Assembly (NCBI RefSeq): GCF_905171765.1
Contig: NC_053390.1
Location: 330,682,294-330,746,293 of the forward strand
From: Bufo bufo
Lineage: Eukaryota > Chordata > Amphibia > Anura > Bufonidae
DNA: 64,000 bases
Direction: 5' to 3'
In this document: piece by piece, positions 47,643-63,577 of the stretch
Layout of the letters: each line of letters starts with the position of its first letter
How positions within the stretch are numbered: position 1 is the first letter of the stretch
The notes under the pieces: model-generated
The model's input: only the letters and a program-made list of their open reading frames with translations
Told to the model about the DNA's origin: nothing
Database searches by the model: none
Program-made: the position numbers and the translations under genes

Positions 47643-47985
47643 CAGGTGAAACTCGAAAAATTAGAATATAGTGCAAAGTTCATTTATTTCAGTAATGCAA
47701 CTTAAAGGGTGAAACTAACATATGAGAGACTCATTACATGCAAAGCGAGAGATTTCAAGCCTTTATTTGTTATAGTTTGGATGATTATGGCTTATAGCTT
47801 ATGAAACCCCAAAGTCACAGGGGGTATGGATTATTAGCTGACTAGAGTGTGACACTTTGAGCCTAGAATATTGAACCTTTTCACAAAATTCCAATTTTAA
47901 GCTGCATTAATGCAATTCCTTTTAAGTTGCATTACTGAAATAAATGGACTTTTGCACGATATTCTAATTTTTCGAGTTTCACCTG
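47643..47985. mobile_element. Tc1/mariner MITE, 343 bp
   Basis: TA at 47641-47642 and 47986-47987. Ends CAGGTGAAACTCGAAAAATT are perfectly inverted on the right, with further pairing ('ttcatttatttcagtaatgcaact'). No transposase. Confidence 0.95.
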
Positions 47986-47987
47986 TA

Positions 47988-49080
47988 TGTGTGGGGACGG
48001 GTGAATACTTCTGTTAGGCAAAATACAAAAACGCTATTCAAAAAGGTTTCTGTCTTTCCTGTATAAAAACATTTGCCGCGAAATTGCTGGAGGAAACCCT
48101 TTTACAGGAATGGTAAAAGGATGGCATTCAAACAAATCTCATCCACACACTGCGTAAATTTACAATGCAAATTACTTCAACGTGGATTCATGGAGAGTCT
48201 TGCCATGGATCACATGTGGATGTACCATAAAAGTACCCCCCCCCCCACCAAAATAATTTGGCGCACCAGATGACATTTTTAGATCGAGAAGACACATTTC
48301 ACAGATTTGCCAGTGTTTTAGATGCAACTTTATAACCTTCAAAATCTTCGACAAAACCAGGTGTAAACTGAATTAAAATAAAAAATAAAATAAAAAAATG
48401 GGCCATTGGGGCTCATGTACCAAAAACTAGCCTTTCCCATGCCAGACTAGGTAAACAGCCCCCTGGAGGAAAATATGACCAATTTATTAAGGGGAGCAGG
48501 CCCCGGAATGAATTTGTCACACCATCTGCTATCCAGCTAGGAGCAGTTTTCTGGCGTAAAATACTGTAAATGTGTTGAGCTGTGGTGGCCCTCCGGCTCC
48601 TCCTTCTGCTAAGCACCGCCCGCACATTTAAAAAGTGGTGGAAAACATACAAGGTTGCAAAATGTCCAAATTTTGCAACTTTTGATGACAAAAAGCTGGT
48701 GTAAATGACATCACATCACAGGCAGGCCATACCCATCACACATGACATCCACTAACAGAAACCTGAAGCTAGTCATACACAGACCAACTCTATTCCACCG
48801 TACACACGCACATTTATTACAACACGGCGCGGTATGGGTATAGCTGATTTTTACCTTGCGTTTATGGGGTTCTCCTGGAATGATTTAAAAATGGCCACCA
48901 GAAACCTGCTCTAGAATGTGAGCAGGACTGGATGCAGAGATGTCTACAGTGGTGAGGTGGCAGGGCCTCACTACAATGCTCTACAATAGATGGTAATAAT
49001 GTGATCCTGCCTACGATATGCCATCATGGCTGAGCAGCCGGACAGGAAAACTCATCAATATGTAGTACTAGCTGAAGGAC
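47988..49080. other. No gene recognised
   Basis: Possible MITE debris (48410-48690). No coding exon or RNA gene seen. Confidence 0.3.
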
Positions 49081-50060
49081 CCGGCTTCGCTCGGGTATAT
49101 TTCATCTATTTTATTTAATGTGTGTGTCGTTAAAAGATATCAACACTGTCCACTATAACACCAATGTCCCATTGGGCACAACATACTCAAAAAACGCATC
49201 TTCACAAAGAAAAACGAATACCAAACAAAATTGCGATTTTTACCAATTCCAGACCAGATTTTGCGGTCTCCTGAAAGGGATAAAAAATGGATCATAGGAA
49301 GTTGGGATGTGACCACTGAGGAAGGGGAAAGAGATCCCCGAAACGCGTTTGGTGCTACCAAGTACATTCCCAACAGGACATCCTCACTGGAAGCCCGTGC
49401 GATAATACTCCGACACATATAAAAATTGGAGCACTCCAAAACAGAAAGAAAAAGTTCGGAAGATCAGCCACCCAAATCGGTCAGTACAAGTCCACTTCTT
49501 GCGAGTACAAATCCAGGTCACATGACCAGACTCGAGATTTTGGCATAGCGATCGAGAGGCAGCAGTAGCGCACGAGCAAAGTGAGACGCCGAACATTTGG
49601 ATCGCGGAAGGTACAAAGTTACCGTCAGTAAAAACCGGATGCCCTTTATGCTTATGTCGGATACTTACCGAATACTGGAGAACGATTTGTTGTCACACTA
49701 TATATAAGAAAACAAGCCCAATATACGGTCAAAGAAGACCGACATAGACACAGGAAGTATATTGATTGGACAAATCATATCATAACTTCAGGATCTGTCG
49801 GGATCGATTCAGAACTGTTTCATTATTTTCCATCTAGGAATTCTGGTTTCCCCTTTTCTCTGGACGTTTTTTGGATACATTTTATTGGATTTTTTAGATG
49901 TGTATTTCTTATTATCTTTTAGCTATTTTAATTATTGTTGAGATTTGCTGCAGCAATTATTAAGCCTTGGATTAAGATTGGTTTCAGTATATGTGACATA
50001 TTAAATATTGTGAATTATTCAGAGAATACAGCTACGACTGATATTTAACTCATACGGAGG
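49081..50060. other. Unclassified repeat with a conserved-looking stem motif
   Basis: Starts with 'gacccggcttcgctcgggta', a word seen in repeated elements of several animals. At 49316-49347 CTGAGGA, a GGGG/CCCC stem and CGAAACGCGTT follow one another. This is reminiscent of motifs near Penelope-type ends and hammerhead ribozymes. I cannot assign the family. Confidence 0.35.
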
Positions 50061-50641
50061 AGTGCCAATATCGCAGGAACAGCACGTCCTCAGCTCTGCA
50101 AGTGGCAGTACCCAGTGTTGCTCACATTCTAGGACAGGTTGCTGGCGGCCATTTAAAATAATTCCCGGGAACCCCTTTAAGAGTCTGTTCACATCTCATC
50201 TTTATGTCTATAAGGCTCTGTTCACATTCTGCACAGTGAAGCTGATGGACACCAGCAGCCCCCACTGGCTTATGATGGTTTTAGTCCAGTTCCTGAGTGG
50301 TCTGCCATTCTGACAGGAAATATAATGCTGCACACAGACGAGGCCGGGAGAGAGACTATGGGGAGGAAAAAATGGCACTTTGTACTTCACTAGAGCTCCT
50401 ATATTTCAAGCCTCTGTGGCTTTCCCAGAAGTTAGTCGTATGGTTTACTTTTCACGCGTTGTTTGGAGCATGGCTTGCACAGGAGCAGCTTAAGATTCCA
50501 TTGTGCTTCACCTGTATGGTCTAAACACCGCATCTCAAAACCTCAGCAAACCGGTTTTTGATGGGGTCTTTACTGTGTTATACCAATGAGGCGCGCACTT
50601 GTTTCGTTGGTCTGCATTGTTAATAGCCGTGCAGCCATTAA

Positions 50642-51085
50642 AGGGGTTGTCTCACTTCAGCCAATAGCATTTATCATATAGATAAAGTTACTACAAGGCA
50701 CTTACTAAGGTATTGTGATTGTCCATATTGCTTCCTTTACTGGCTGGATTCATTTTTCCATCACATTATACACTGCTCGTTTCCATGGCTACGACCACCC
50801 TGTAATGCAGCAGCGGTGGCCGTGCTTGCACGCTGCAGAAAAAAGAATCAGCCTAAAGACACTCCCTTGGCCCTGGCCACCAGAGAGGCCTGCACTTTTT
50901 CCTATAGTGTATAAGCACGGCCACTACTGCTGGATTGCAGGGTGGTCGTAACCATAGAAACGAGCAGTGTATAATGTGATGGAAAAATGAATCCAGTCAG
51001 GAATATATGGACAATCACAATACATTAGTAAGTGCCTTGTATTAACTTTCTCTACATGATAAATGCCATTTGCTGATGTGGCACA
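50642..51085. mobile_element. TTAA-type fold-back MITE
   Basis: TTAA at 50638-50641 then AGGGGTTGTCTCACTTC. Long inverted arms: 'gtgattgtccatattgcttcc...ctggattcatttttccatcac' (50715-50767) returns complemented at 50975-51025. The right terminus is worn. Confidence 0.75.
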
Positions 51086-51554
51086 TCCAATCTTGCACAG
51101 CCACTAACAATGTAGACCAACTGAACAGTGTGTTCCTCAATGGTTAACAGCCATTTGTGGCCCATAAGGCTGCACGTCACAACCATGATACAACCGCACC
51201 ATGTGGTCATACCCTCTTTCACGCGGACTGCTCGTCAGGACAATGATGAGTGTACGTAGAAAAGCTGGTTCCCAACAACTGTCCCATGTAAAGGTGCTGC
51301 CCATCACCCACGTCATCATTTAGTGATCCTATCTTTTGTTTAGCACCCAAAATCATTACTTCTAGACAGCAAATCGCCAACAGGCCTGTACTGCCCACAA
51401 ACGACCATTACGTATGGGGATGAATGATCACAGTAGAGATCGTTCATCCCTATACTGAAGAGATGCTTACTGCATGTAAATGCAGCTTCCCACTCTGCAT
51501 AGTGATTGTTCCCTATAATTGCCAGAGAATCGACGCATGTAAATTAGGGTCTTA

Positions 51555-52017
51555 GGGTACTTTTACACTTGCGTTGTGAAGATCCGGCAGACACTGCCTG
51601 TCGTCCCTGGAAATCCGTGTGCAAACGGATAGCATTTGTAGACTGATCCGGATCTGTCTAACAAATGCATTGAAACACCGGATCCGTCTCTCCGATGTCA
51701 CCCGGAATTTTTATTTTTTTTGCATTTTTAAAGGTCTACGCTTGGTGCTGGATCCGGCATTAATGCGTTTCAATGCAAAATAATTCCGGATCTGGCATTC
51801 CGGCAAGTGTTCTGGAATTTTGGACGGAGAAAATACCGCGGCATGCTGCGGTATTTTCTCCGTGCAAATACCGCAAGAGGGGCTGAACTGATGCATACTG
51901 AACAGATTGCTCTCCATTCAGAATGCATGGGGATAAAACTGATCAGTTATTTCCGGTATTGAGCCCCTAGGACAGAACTCAATACCGGAAAAGAATAACG
52001 CTAGTGTGAAAGTACCC
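51555..52017. mobile_element. Harbinger-type MITE
   Basis: TTA at 51552-51554 and 52018-52020. Ends GGGTACTTTTACACTTGCG and inverted GGGTACTTTCACACTAGCG, as at 34450-34961. Confidence 0.92.
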
Positions 52018-52020
52018 TTA

Positions 52021-53260
52021 GAGGAGTTGGCCCATGTCAGATATTGATGGCATGTCACTAGGATATGCTATCAATATCATATGGAGCGGGTTCCACCTCT
52101 GGGACCTGCGCCTGTCTCCAAACACGAGCCCTGAGTGAACGGAGAGCTACCGCTCATGGTGGCCACCACTCCATTCCCCACTATGCGACTTCTGAAAATA
52201 GCCGAAAACCAGCTCCACACCGGTGAATGGAGGGGGTGGCTGAGCTTGCGTGGTGCGCTCTCTATTCACCGCCAATGGACTTCCAAAGCAGCTGAGCGCG
52301 CTCACTTTACGGTTTTCAGAACTCATATAGTGAAGACTGGAGCGCACACTGCACGCGTCCAGTTCATTTAGGAGGCCACGTTCTGGAGATATGCCATCAG
52401 TAGGGTTGACCAAAGCGAGCTTCAGATGCTTAATCCGAAGTCGCTTCGTTCAAAACTTCTGAATAATACTGTACAGAGATCCGTCTCCCCTACAGTATTA
52501 GAATGTATGGGCTCCAATGAGCTGAAGTACGTTGTTCACGAAGTCGCACATTGATTTTTAAAGTGGAAAACCACTTTGAAACCGAACTCGGACTCGGTTC
52601 TGACTAGTAACTCGTGTGGTCAACTACTGAAGTTATTCAACAAAGTCACGCGCGACTTCATAAATCACTTACTTCGGCTCATCAGAGCCCATACATTTTA
52701 GTACTGTACAGAGACGAATCTCCGTACAGTATTATTCCAAAGTTTTGAACAAAGCGACTTCGGATTAAGCTTCCGAAACTCGCTTCGCTCAACTCTAGCC
52801 ATCAGTATCAGAGATGGGAATAGCCCTATACACATTAGTTATTGGCCGAAGGCTTGTTTAGTGGACAGCTCTCTCTCCAGCCAAGCATGCATGTTTCCTG
52901 AATGAGGAGGAAGAGCTTACCACCCCGAGAACAAAAGGATAGGGCAGCTAAGACCCAACTGCCCAATCCCTACCTCCCCCGACATAAGTCAGAAGGCATA
53001 CACATAAGATGAAATCAGCCAACCGGACAGCTGGGACCCCACCGATCCTGGGGAGGGGTACCATGTCCCCAGAATGATATGCCCTGCTACTTCATCCATT
53101 CTCTATGGAAATGCCAGAAACAGTAGCGTACAGCGCGCAGCTATTTCCAGCAGTCCCATGGAGACTGAGTAGAGGATCAGGCGCATGCTCGGCTGGGATC
53201 AGTGGGGGTCCCAGCAGTCAGTTATCCCCTACCCTTTAATACTTAGCACAGCCCCTTTAA
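52021..53260. other. No gene; inverted repeat debris
   Basis: 52430-52800 forms a large imperfect palindrome ('gaagtcgcttcgtt...aaacttctgaat' against 'gttttgaacaaagcgacttcgg'), apparently a fold-back element. No coding exon. Confidence 0.5.
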
Positions 53261-53399
53261 GGGTTCATTCACACAGGGCAGAATTATGTGGCGGTCACGT
53301 ACGGTACGGAGGCACAGAGAGAATGGGTCATGCGTCTGCATATGGCGGCCCTATGGTCAGTGTCCGTGCATTGCAGACCACATAAGTGTGCATGAGCCC
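53261..53399. mobile_element. Harbinger-type MITE, 139 bp
   Basis: TAA at 53258-53260 and 53400-53402. Ends GGGTTCATTCACAC and inverted GGGCTCATGCACAC. It lies within a few hundred bases of the HNRNPK/RMI1 promoter. Confidence 0.88.
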
Positions 53400-53649
53400 T
53401 AAACCATAGGCTTGATGTGGAAACACTTAGGTCTGAGGGGAGGGCTGATTTTCAGTCGCAGAAACAAATCTGCACAGTGTGAACTGACCCTTATGAATGG
53501 TAACTGCAGGCACAGCAGCAAGGTGCCAACCCTCTATGGAAGACTGTTCACATTGCCTAGTTCATATCTCGATCAGCGATTCTGTTGCGTTACCGGCCAT
53601 GAGGTCGGATCAGAACAAATATGGGTCGCCTGGACCTAGCCCGGGTAGC

Positions 53650-54263
53650 CCCGCTTTATGTCACATGAAGCACACTCACCCGCTGGCTCACACGAGGCGC
53701 CAGCACACTACTGCAGTCCGCGGATTGGGCTAAACGGCCGCAGGCAGCGCGGGAATCGTCACAGATCGCGAGATTTTACCCCATTCCCTTCCCCTCCCCC
53801 CCACCTATTGTCTAGGCAACCGGCCGGAGGGACTGTTCTTCTGTGTTGTTCCTACCCTGATGCATTACGCATAGGTAACCGAGAAGCCCCCTTACCGGGC
53901 AATATCAACTTCTTTTGTTTGCTTGGTCACATAACGTCTTATTAGACGTTACAGTCCGTGCCTTTTGCACGTCTGATAAGCGCCTGAGTGTGTACGTGCC
54001 CCACGTTACTAAGGGCTGCTTTCATTTCCTTCGCTTTGCCAGGATTTCCATTCAACCAAGCTTGCGCAGTACATTGCCCTGTTGGAAGAGGTGGGCGTGG
54101 TTAACATTGATTGGCTTCTACCTCAGCCAATCCAGTCAGCCCTCTTAGTGACCATCCAATAGCAGTTGGAGAAGAGAGCTGTACGCTTATCAGTTCTGTA
54201 GGTTGCATCCTGTGCTTTCGTCTTGTGCTTCGGCCGCGCTAGTGGAGGGAGCTCGGGAGCGAG
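53650..54263. promoter_or_regulatory. Probable bidirectional promoter of HNRNPK (+) and RMI1 (-)
   Basis: CpG-rich sequence with CCAAT boxes in both orientations: GATTGG at 54109-54114, CCAAT at 54127-54131 and 54156-54160, spaced like NF-Y arrays, and no TATA box. Divergent HNRNPK-RMI1 order is known in mammals. On the minus strand good donor sites occur at about 53893 (CCCG|gtaagg) and 53679 (GCGG|gtgagt), either of which could end RMI1 exon 1. The promoter role is inferred from context. Confidence 0.6.
54190..54263 (+). other. HNRNPK: HNRNPK untranslated exon 1
   Basis: A CpG-rich stretch just downstream of the CCAAT cluster ends in a strong donor, GAG|gtaagga, at 54263/54264. The matching acceptor is at 58704 in front of the ATG exon. 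The transcription start is not defined by sequence; 54190 is approximate. Confidence 0.55.
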
Positions 54264-54832
54264 GTAAGGAAACGCGGGGGGAAGGTGCGGTGTAGACACG
54301 GGGTTTTGTGCGGTGTGTGCGTCACAGTCAGCACCTGGTGTGGCCGATAGAAGCCTGACGCAGAGCTCGTGTTCAACCGTGTACGTTTATCGGCGAAGGA
54401 GCGGATAGCGTCTCTCGGGCAGGGCTGTGGTGACGCCGCGGAGAGCGGGGGTCGTTACCAGGCGTATTCCAGCCCGCCTTATGCCGTCTTTCTATTCCCT
54501 CAGTTTACCGGGTGTTCGGTTACCCCCAGTGTAGCCGTGAAGGGCGGGGCCGGTGCATTGTGGGTAACCGTTTATCTCCCGGTTTGCACGGCTAAGAGTT
54601 ATGAGGCCGGGTTATTAGGCGGGCTTTGTACGTCTCGCAGCCGCCATGCTGTCTACCCGTCTTCTCTCAGTCACAAAATGGCTGGTGGCGGAAGCTTGCG
54701 GCTGAGGGGCGGGGCGGCCGTGGCCGGTGTCCTGTAGTCTGCGAGCGAGCAGACAAAGGAAGGAGCGCAGTGTGTGCTGCGGGCAACCCATTGTCCTCGT
54801 GGCCGTGCCCCACAACAGCTGCTATCCCTTAT

Positions 54833-55210
54833 GGCTTTTACCACGGCCCCTTATGCCGCCGGGGCTTTTACCACGGCCCCTTATGCCGCCGGGGCTTTTA
54901 CCACGGCCCCTTATGCCGCCGGGGCTTTTACCACGGCCCCTTATGCCGCCGGGGCTTTTACCACGGCCCCTTATGCCGCCGGGGCTTTTACCACGGCCCC
55001 TTATGCCGCCGGGGCTTTTACCACGGCCCCTTATGCCGCCGGGGCTTTTACCACGGCCCCTTATGCCGCCGGGGCTTTTACCACGGCCCCTTATGCCGCC
55101 GGGGCTTTTACCACGGCCCCTTATGCCGCCGGGGCTTTTACCACGGCCCCTTATGCCGCCGGGGCGTTTACCACGGCCCCTTATGCCGCCGGGGCTTTTA
55201 CCACGGCCCC
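54833..55210. repeat. 30-bp near-perfect minisatellite in HNRNPK intron 1
   Basis: About 12.6 copies of CCACGGCCCCTTATGCCGCC plus GGGGCTTTTA. All visible units are identical except a T-to-G change near 55166. Because 30 is divisible by 3 and no plus frame has a stop, three long frames appear (AFTTAPYAAG, GFYHGPLCRR, LLPRPLMPPG periods). These are artefacts. Confidence 0.98.
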
Positions 55211-55512
55211 TGCAATGGCCGCCATTCTTTGTCAGTTACTTTACATTGTGCATATGGGATCTGGATCCCAGATAACACTCTACAGTATGAAAATGAATTC
55301 TGTATTAGCGGTGCAGCGGAATACATGTATTTTTTTTCTCCTGTTTTCAGCCCTTTAAAGGAAACCTGTCATCACTTTCCAAGCCTGTTTATCCACTCAC
55401 TTTTCTATCAATCCTTTTTTAACACCTTAATAATTGTTCATTCAGAATTGATTTTAATATCAGTTCAGAGAAAAACCTAAAATGTTCCCACCATATATGT
55501 AAATGCACCTTA

Positions 55513-55873
55513 GGCTTCGTTCACATCGGCGTTCAGCCTTTCCGTTCTCCTGCTCCGTTATAGCAGCAGGAGAACGGAAAGGACGGATTCGGCTCATAAC
55601 TGAGCTGAACGGAACCTAAGGACCCCATAGACTATAATGGGGTCCGTCCTGTGTCCGCTCAGAAGATTTTGGAGTGGAGACTAAAGTCCTGCGCGCATAA
55701 CATTTGTCTCTGCTCCAAAATCGTCTTCTGAGCGGAAACCTAACGGACCCCATTATAGTCTATGGGGTCCTTAGGTTCCGTTCGGCTCAGTTATGTGCGG
55801 AATCCGTCCTTTCCGTTCTGCTCCTATAACTGAGCAGGGAAACGGGAAGGCTGAACGGCGATGTGAACTCACT
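55513..55873. mobile_element. Harbinger-type MITE, long palindrome
   Basis: TTA at 55510-55512. The left end GGCTTCGTTCACATCGGCG and the complementary 'cggcgatgtgaac' on the right bound arms of about 150 bp ('aggaccccatagactataatgg' against its complement). The right target site is worn. Confidence 0.8.
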
Positions 55874-56018
55874 CAGACTTAAACGAGTCCTGTCTCCTCC
55901 ATGCTTCAGAGAGGAGTCCGGCGTTCTGACTCTTGGGGTGCCGCCAGCCCACAAACAAATAAGACATGCCCTTATCTCCACCCCTTCTCTTCCAAGTCTC
56001 GCAGCACAGTATACCTTA

Positions 56019-56600
56019 GGCTACTTTCTCACTCGTTTGGTGCGGGTCCGTCATGGATCTGCACAAACGCATCCATTCAGATAATACAACCGCATGCACA
56101 CAGGACAGCTTCAACATAGCCTAGATCAGTGATGGCTAGCCTCCGGCACTCCAGCTGTGGTAAAACTACAATTCCCAAGATGGACACTTGCTTGGCTGTT
56201 CTCAGAGCTCCATAGAAATTAATGGAGCATGCTGGGAGTCGTAGTTTCACCACAGCTGGAGTGCCGGAGGTTAGCCATCACTGGCCTAGATGGATCTGTC
56301 ATGAACTCCATTGAAAGTCAATGGAGGACTGATCTGTTTTCTATTGTCGGTGAAAACGGATCCGTCCCCATTGACTTGCAGTGTGTGTCAGGATGGATCC
56401 ATCTTGCTCCGCACCACATGGCAGACAGAAAGACGCTGCGGGCAGCGTTTTGGTGTCTGTCTTCAAAGCGAAATGGAGACTGAACTGATGCATTCAGAGC
56501 GGATCGTTATCCATTCAGAATGCAAACTGATCCGTTTTGGACCCCTTCTGAGAGCCCTGAACGGATCTCACAAACAGCCATGATGCGAGTGTGAAAGTAC
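56019..56600. mobile_element. Harbinger-type MITE carrying a hAT MITE
   Basis: TTA at 56016-56018, end GGCTACTTTCTCACTCG, right end 'gcgagtgtgaaagtac'. Interrupted by 56127-56283. Same subfamily as 37327-37670. Confidence 0.8.
56127..56283. mobile_element. hAT MITE, copy 3 of 3 (157 bp, intact)
   Basis: Perfect 8-bp duplication GCCTAGAT at 56119-56126 and 56284-56291. Ends CAGTGATGGCTA, inverted. This copy defines the family limits used for those at 16661 and 22321. Confidence 0.97.
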
Positions 56601-56670
56601 TTGGAGGTGTTAAAAAAAAATATACTAGGGGTGGGGGGGTGGAGAACTCTAAGGGTGCCCATGATTCTTA

Positions 56671-56947
56671 GGCCTCAAGCACACCACCGCTGTTTTGGTC
56701 CGCATCCAAGCTGCAGTTTTTGCGGCTCGGGTGCGGACCCATTCACTTCAATGGGGCCACAAAAGATGCAGACAGCACTCTGTGTGCTGTCCGCAAAAAA
56801 AATATAACCTGTCCTATTGTCCGTTTTGCGGACAATAGGCAGTTATATTAATGGCTGTCCGTGACATTCTGCAAATTGCAGAACGCACACGGACGCCACC
56901 CGTGTTTTGTGGACCACAAAACACACAACGGTCGTGTGCATGTAGCC
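56671..56947. mobile_element. Harbinger-type MITE
   Basis: TTA at 56668-56670 and 56948-56950. Ends GGCCTCAAGCACACCACCG and inverted GGCTACATGCACACGACCG. Confidence 0.9.
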
Positions 56948-57218
56948 TTATGGTTAAAACCGGTGACAGGTTCCCTTTAAGGCTAAATGCACACGATCAG
57001 GATTGTGTGTGGAAGATCTGCCCTGTGGGTCATGTACATTGTATTTTATGAGAATTTGGAGTTCTCTTGCTCACAATGCAGATTTTTTTCAGTCCGGCTT
57101 TTGACCTGCGGTGTGGATTTTAAAATCTGCAGCATGTCAATTTATATTATTTTACCTGACCGGATTTTTCTATTCACTTCAATAGGGAGAATAAAATCCA
57201 CATCAAATGCGCATGTAA

Positions 57219-57903
57219 GGCTGAGTTCATACGATCGTGTCCGGATGCGTTGCGGCAAACCCGCGCGAGTAGGTACCGAATTGCAGTCAGTTTTGACTGC
57301 GATTGCGTTCCGTTCAGTTTTTATCGCGCGGGTGCAATGCGTTTTGCACGTGCGTGATAAACTGACTGTGGTACCCAGACCCGAACTTCTTCACTGGTTT
57401 GGGTTCGGTGTTGTGTAGATGTTATTATTTTCCCTTATAACATGGTTATAAGGGAAAATAATAGCATTCTTAATACAGAAGGCTTAGTAGGAGGTCAATT
57501 GAGGGTTAAAAAATAATTAAACTGTCACCACCTTCTCTTGATCGCGTAGCTGCCTGTCTCAGCTGCCGGCTAAAGGACCTGTGGTGACGTCAGATCACAT
57601 GATCCATCCACCCATTAAAGAATGCTATTATTTTCCCTTATAACCATGTTATAAGGGAAAATAATACAATGAATAAACTGTCATCTTAGCAACCATGCAT
57701 GAAAATCGCACCGCATCCGCACTTGATTGCGGACGCTTGCGATTTTCACTCAGCCCCATTCACTTCTTTGGGGCCTCCGTTGCCTGTGATGCGTGAAAAT
57801 CCCAGCTCGTGTGCACAGCCCCATAGAAATGAATAGGTCCAGATTCAGTGCGGGTGCAATGCGTTCACCACCCGCGCTGAATCTCGCCCGTGTGAACTCA
57901 GCC
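57219..57903. mobile_element. Harbinger-type MITE with a nested hairpin
   Basis: TAA at 57216-57218 and 57904-57906. Ends GGCTGAGTTCATACGATCG and inverted GGCTGAGTTCACACGGGCG. Inside, 'ttattttcccttataacatgg' and complements at 57420-57465 and 57625-57670 mark another nested palindromic insert. Confidence 0.88.
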
Positions 57904-58740
57904 TAAATCTGCACCAACTGATGCGGATTGACCACACAGATTTCCCCCCGAACACCTGTGGATTTCGGTGCATTTACCCTTAGAGTACCTACAAACTTAG
58001 GGCAGGTTGTCCAACAGAATTTTTTCACGTCTAACGTTTTGATGCGGTATCGCCAACCCCCGATACGAGTTCAAACAACTGACGTTGCTGATTTCATAGT
58101 CTGCGCTGCAGGGCAATTTCAGCTCCAGATATTTGTCATCTCGTTCATGTTGCTGGTACGGTATTAAGCGGAGGTTTTCTCACAATCGCTGATCGCACAC
58201 TGACCATGTGACTAAGGCTTTAGGGTACGGATTATGTTCCCCATTTCTGTGCCCCAGCAGAGCGCTCATGTACACCTTACTGCTTTTCGCTGTAAATTGA
58301 CCTGCTTAGCAGATTTCCAAATCCACAGCATTTCAATTATGTTTGCCCTTTTAGCTGTGAGTTTTGCCCTTTTCAAATGAAGGGTGAGATCGGCATCAAA
58401 TCCACATCAAAAACTGTAATTGTAAATTTGTGTGAGGGGGAGTCTGCGTCTAGTTCATGCTTGTATCTCCATGGTCACATACCTGTGAGTGGCTGGAACC
58501 ATCCGAATTGCAAATGAGTTGTAGATCTAGGCAGGTTCTCATAGGTCAGTGGGCTGGGGGAGGAGTCATGACTTTGCCCCACCCCCTGCTGTGCATGTCT
58601 TATAACCTGGATGGCCTGTTTAGGGTCTGTCAGTCTTTTCTCTTTGATCAGCAATATGTCTGTGGTGGAGAGCACCTTGGTGATGACCTCTTGTCTCTAC
58701 ACAGATAGCTGCCACCACCTTATCAGTTCATTTAATGAAG

Positions 58741-63577
<4,837 letters not shown>

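Noticed and set aside
54626..55480. Plus-strand open frames of 182-284 codons with 10-residue periods
   Set aside because: Translation of the 30-bp array in HNRNPK intron 1. All three frames are open, which argues against coding.
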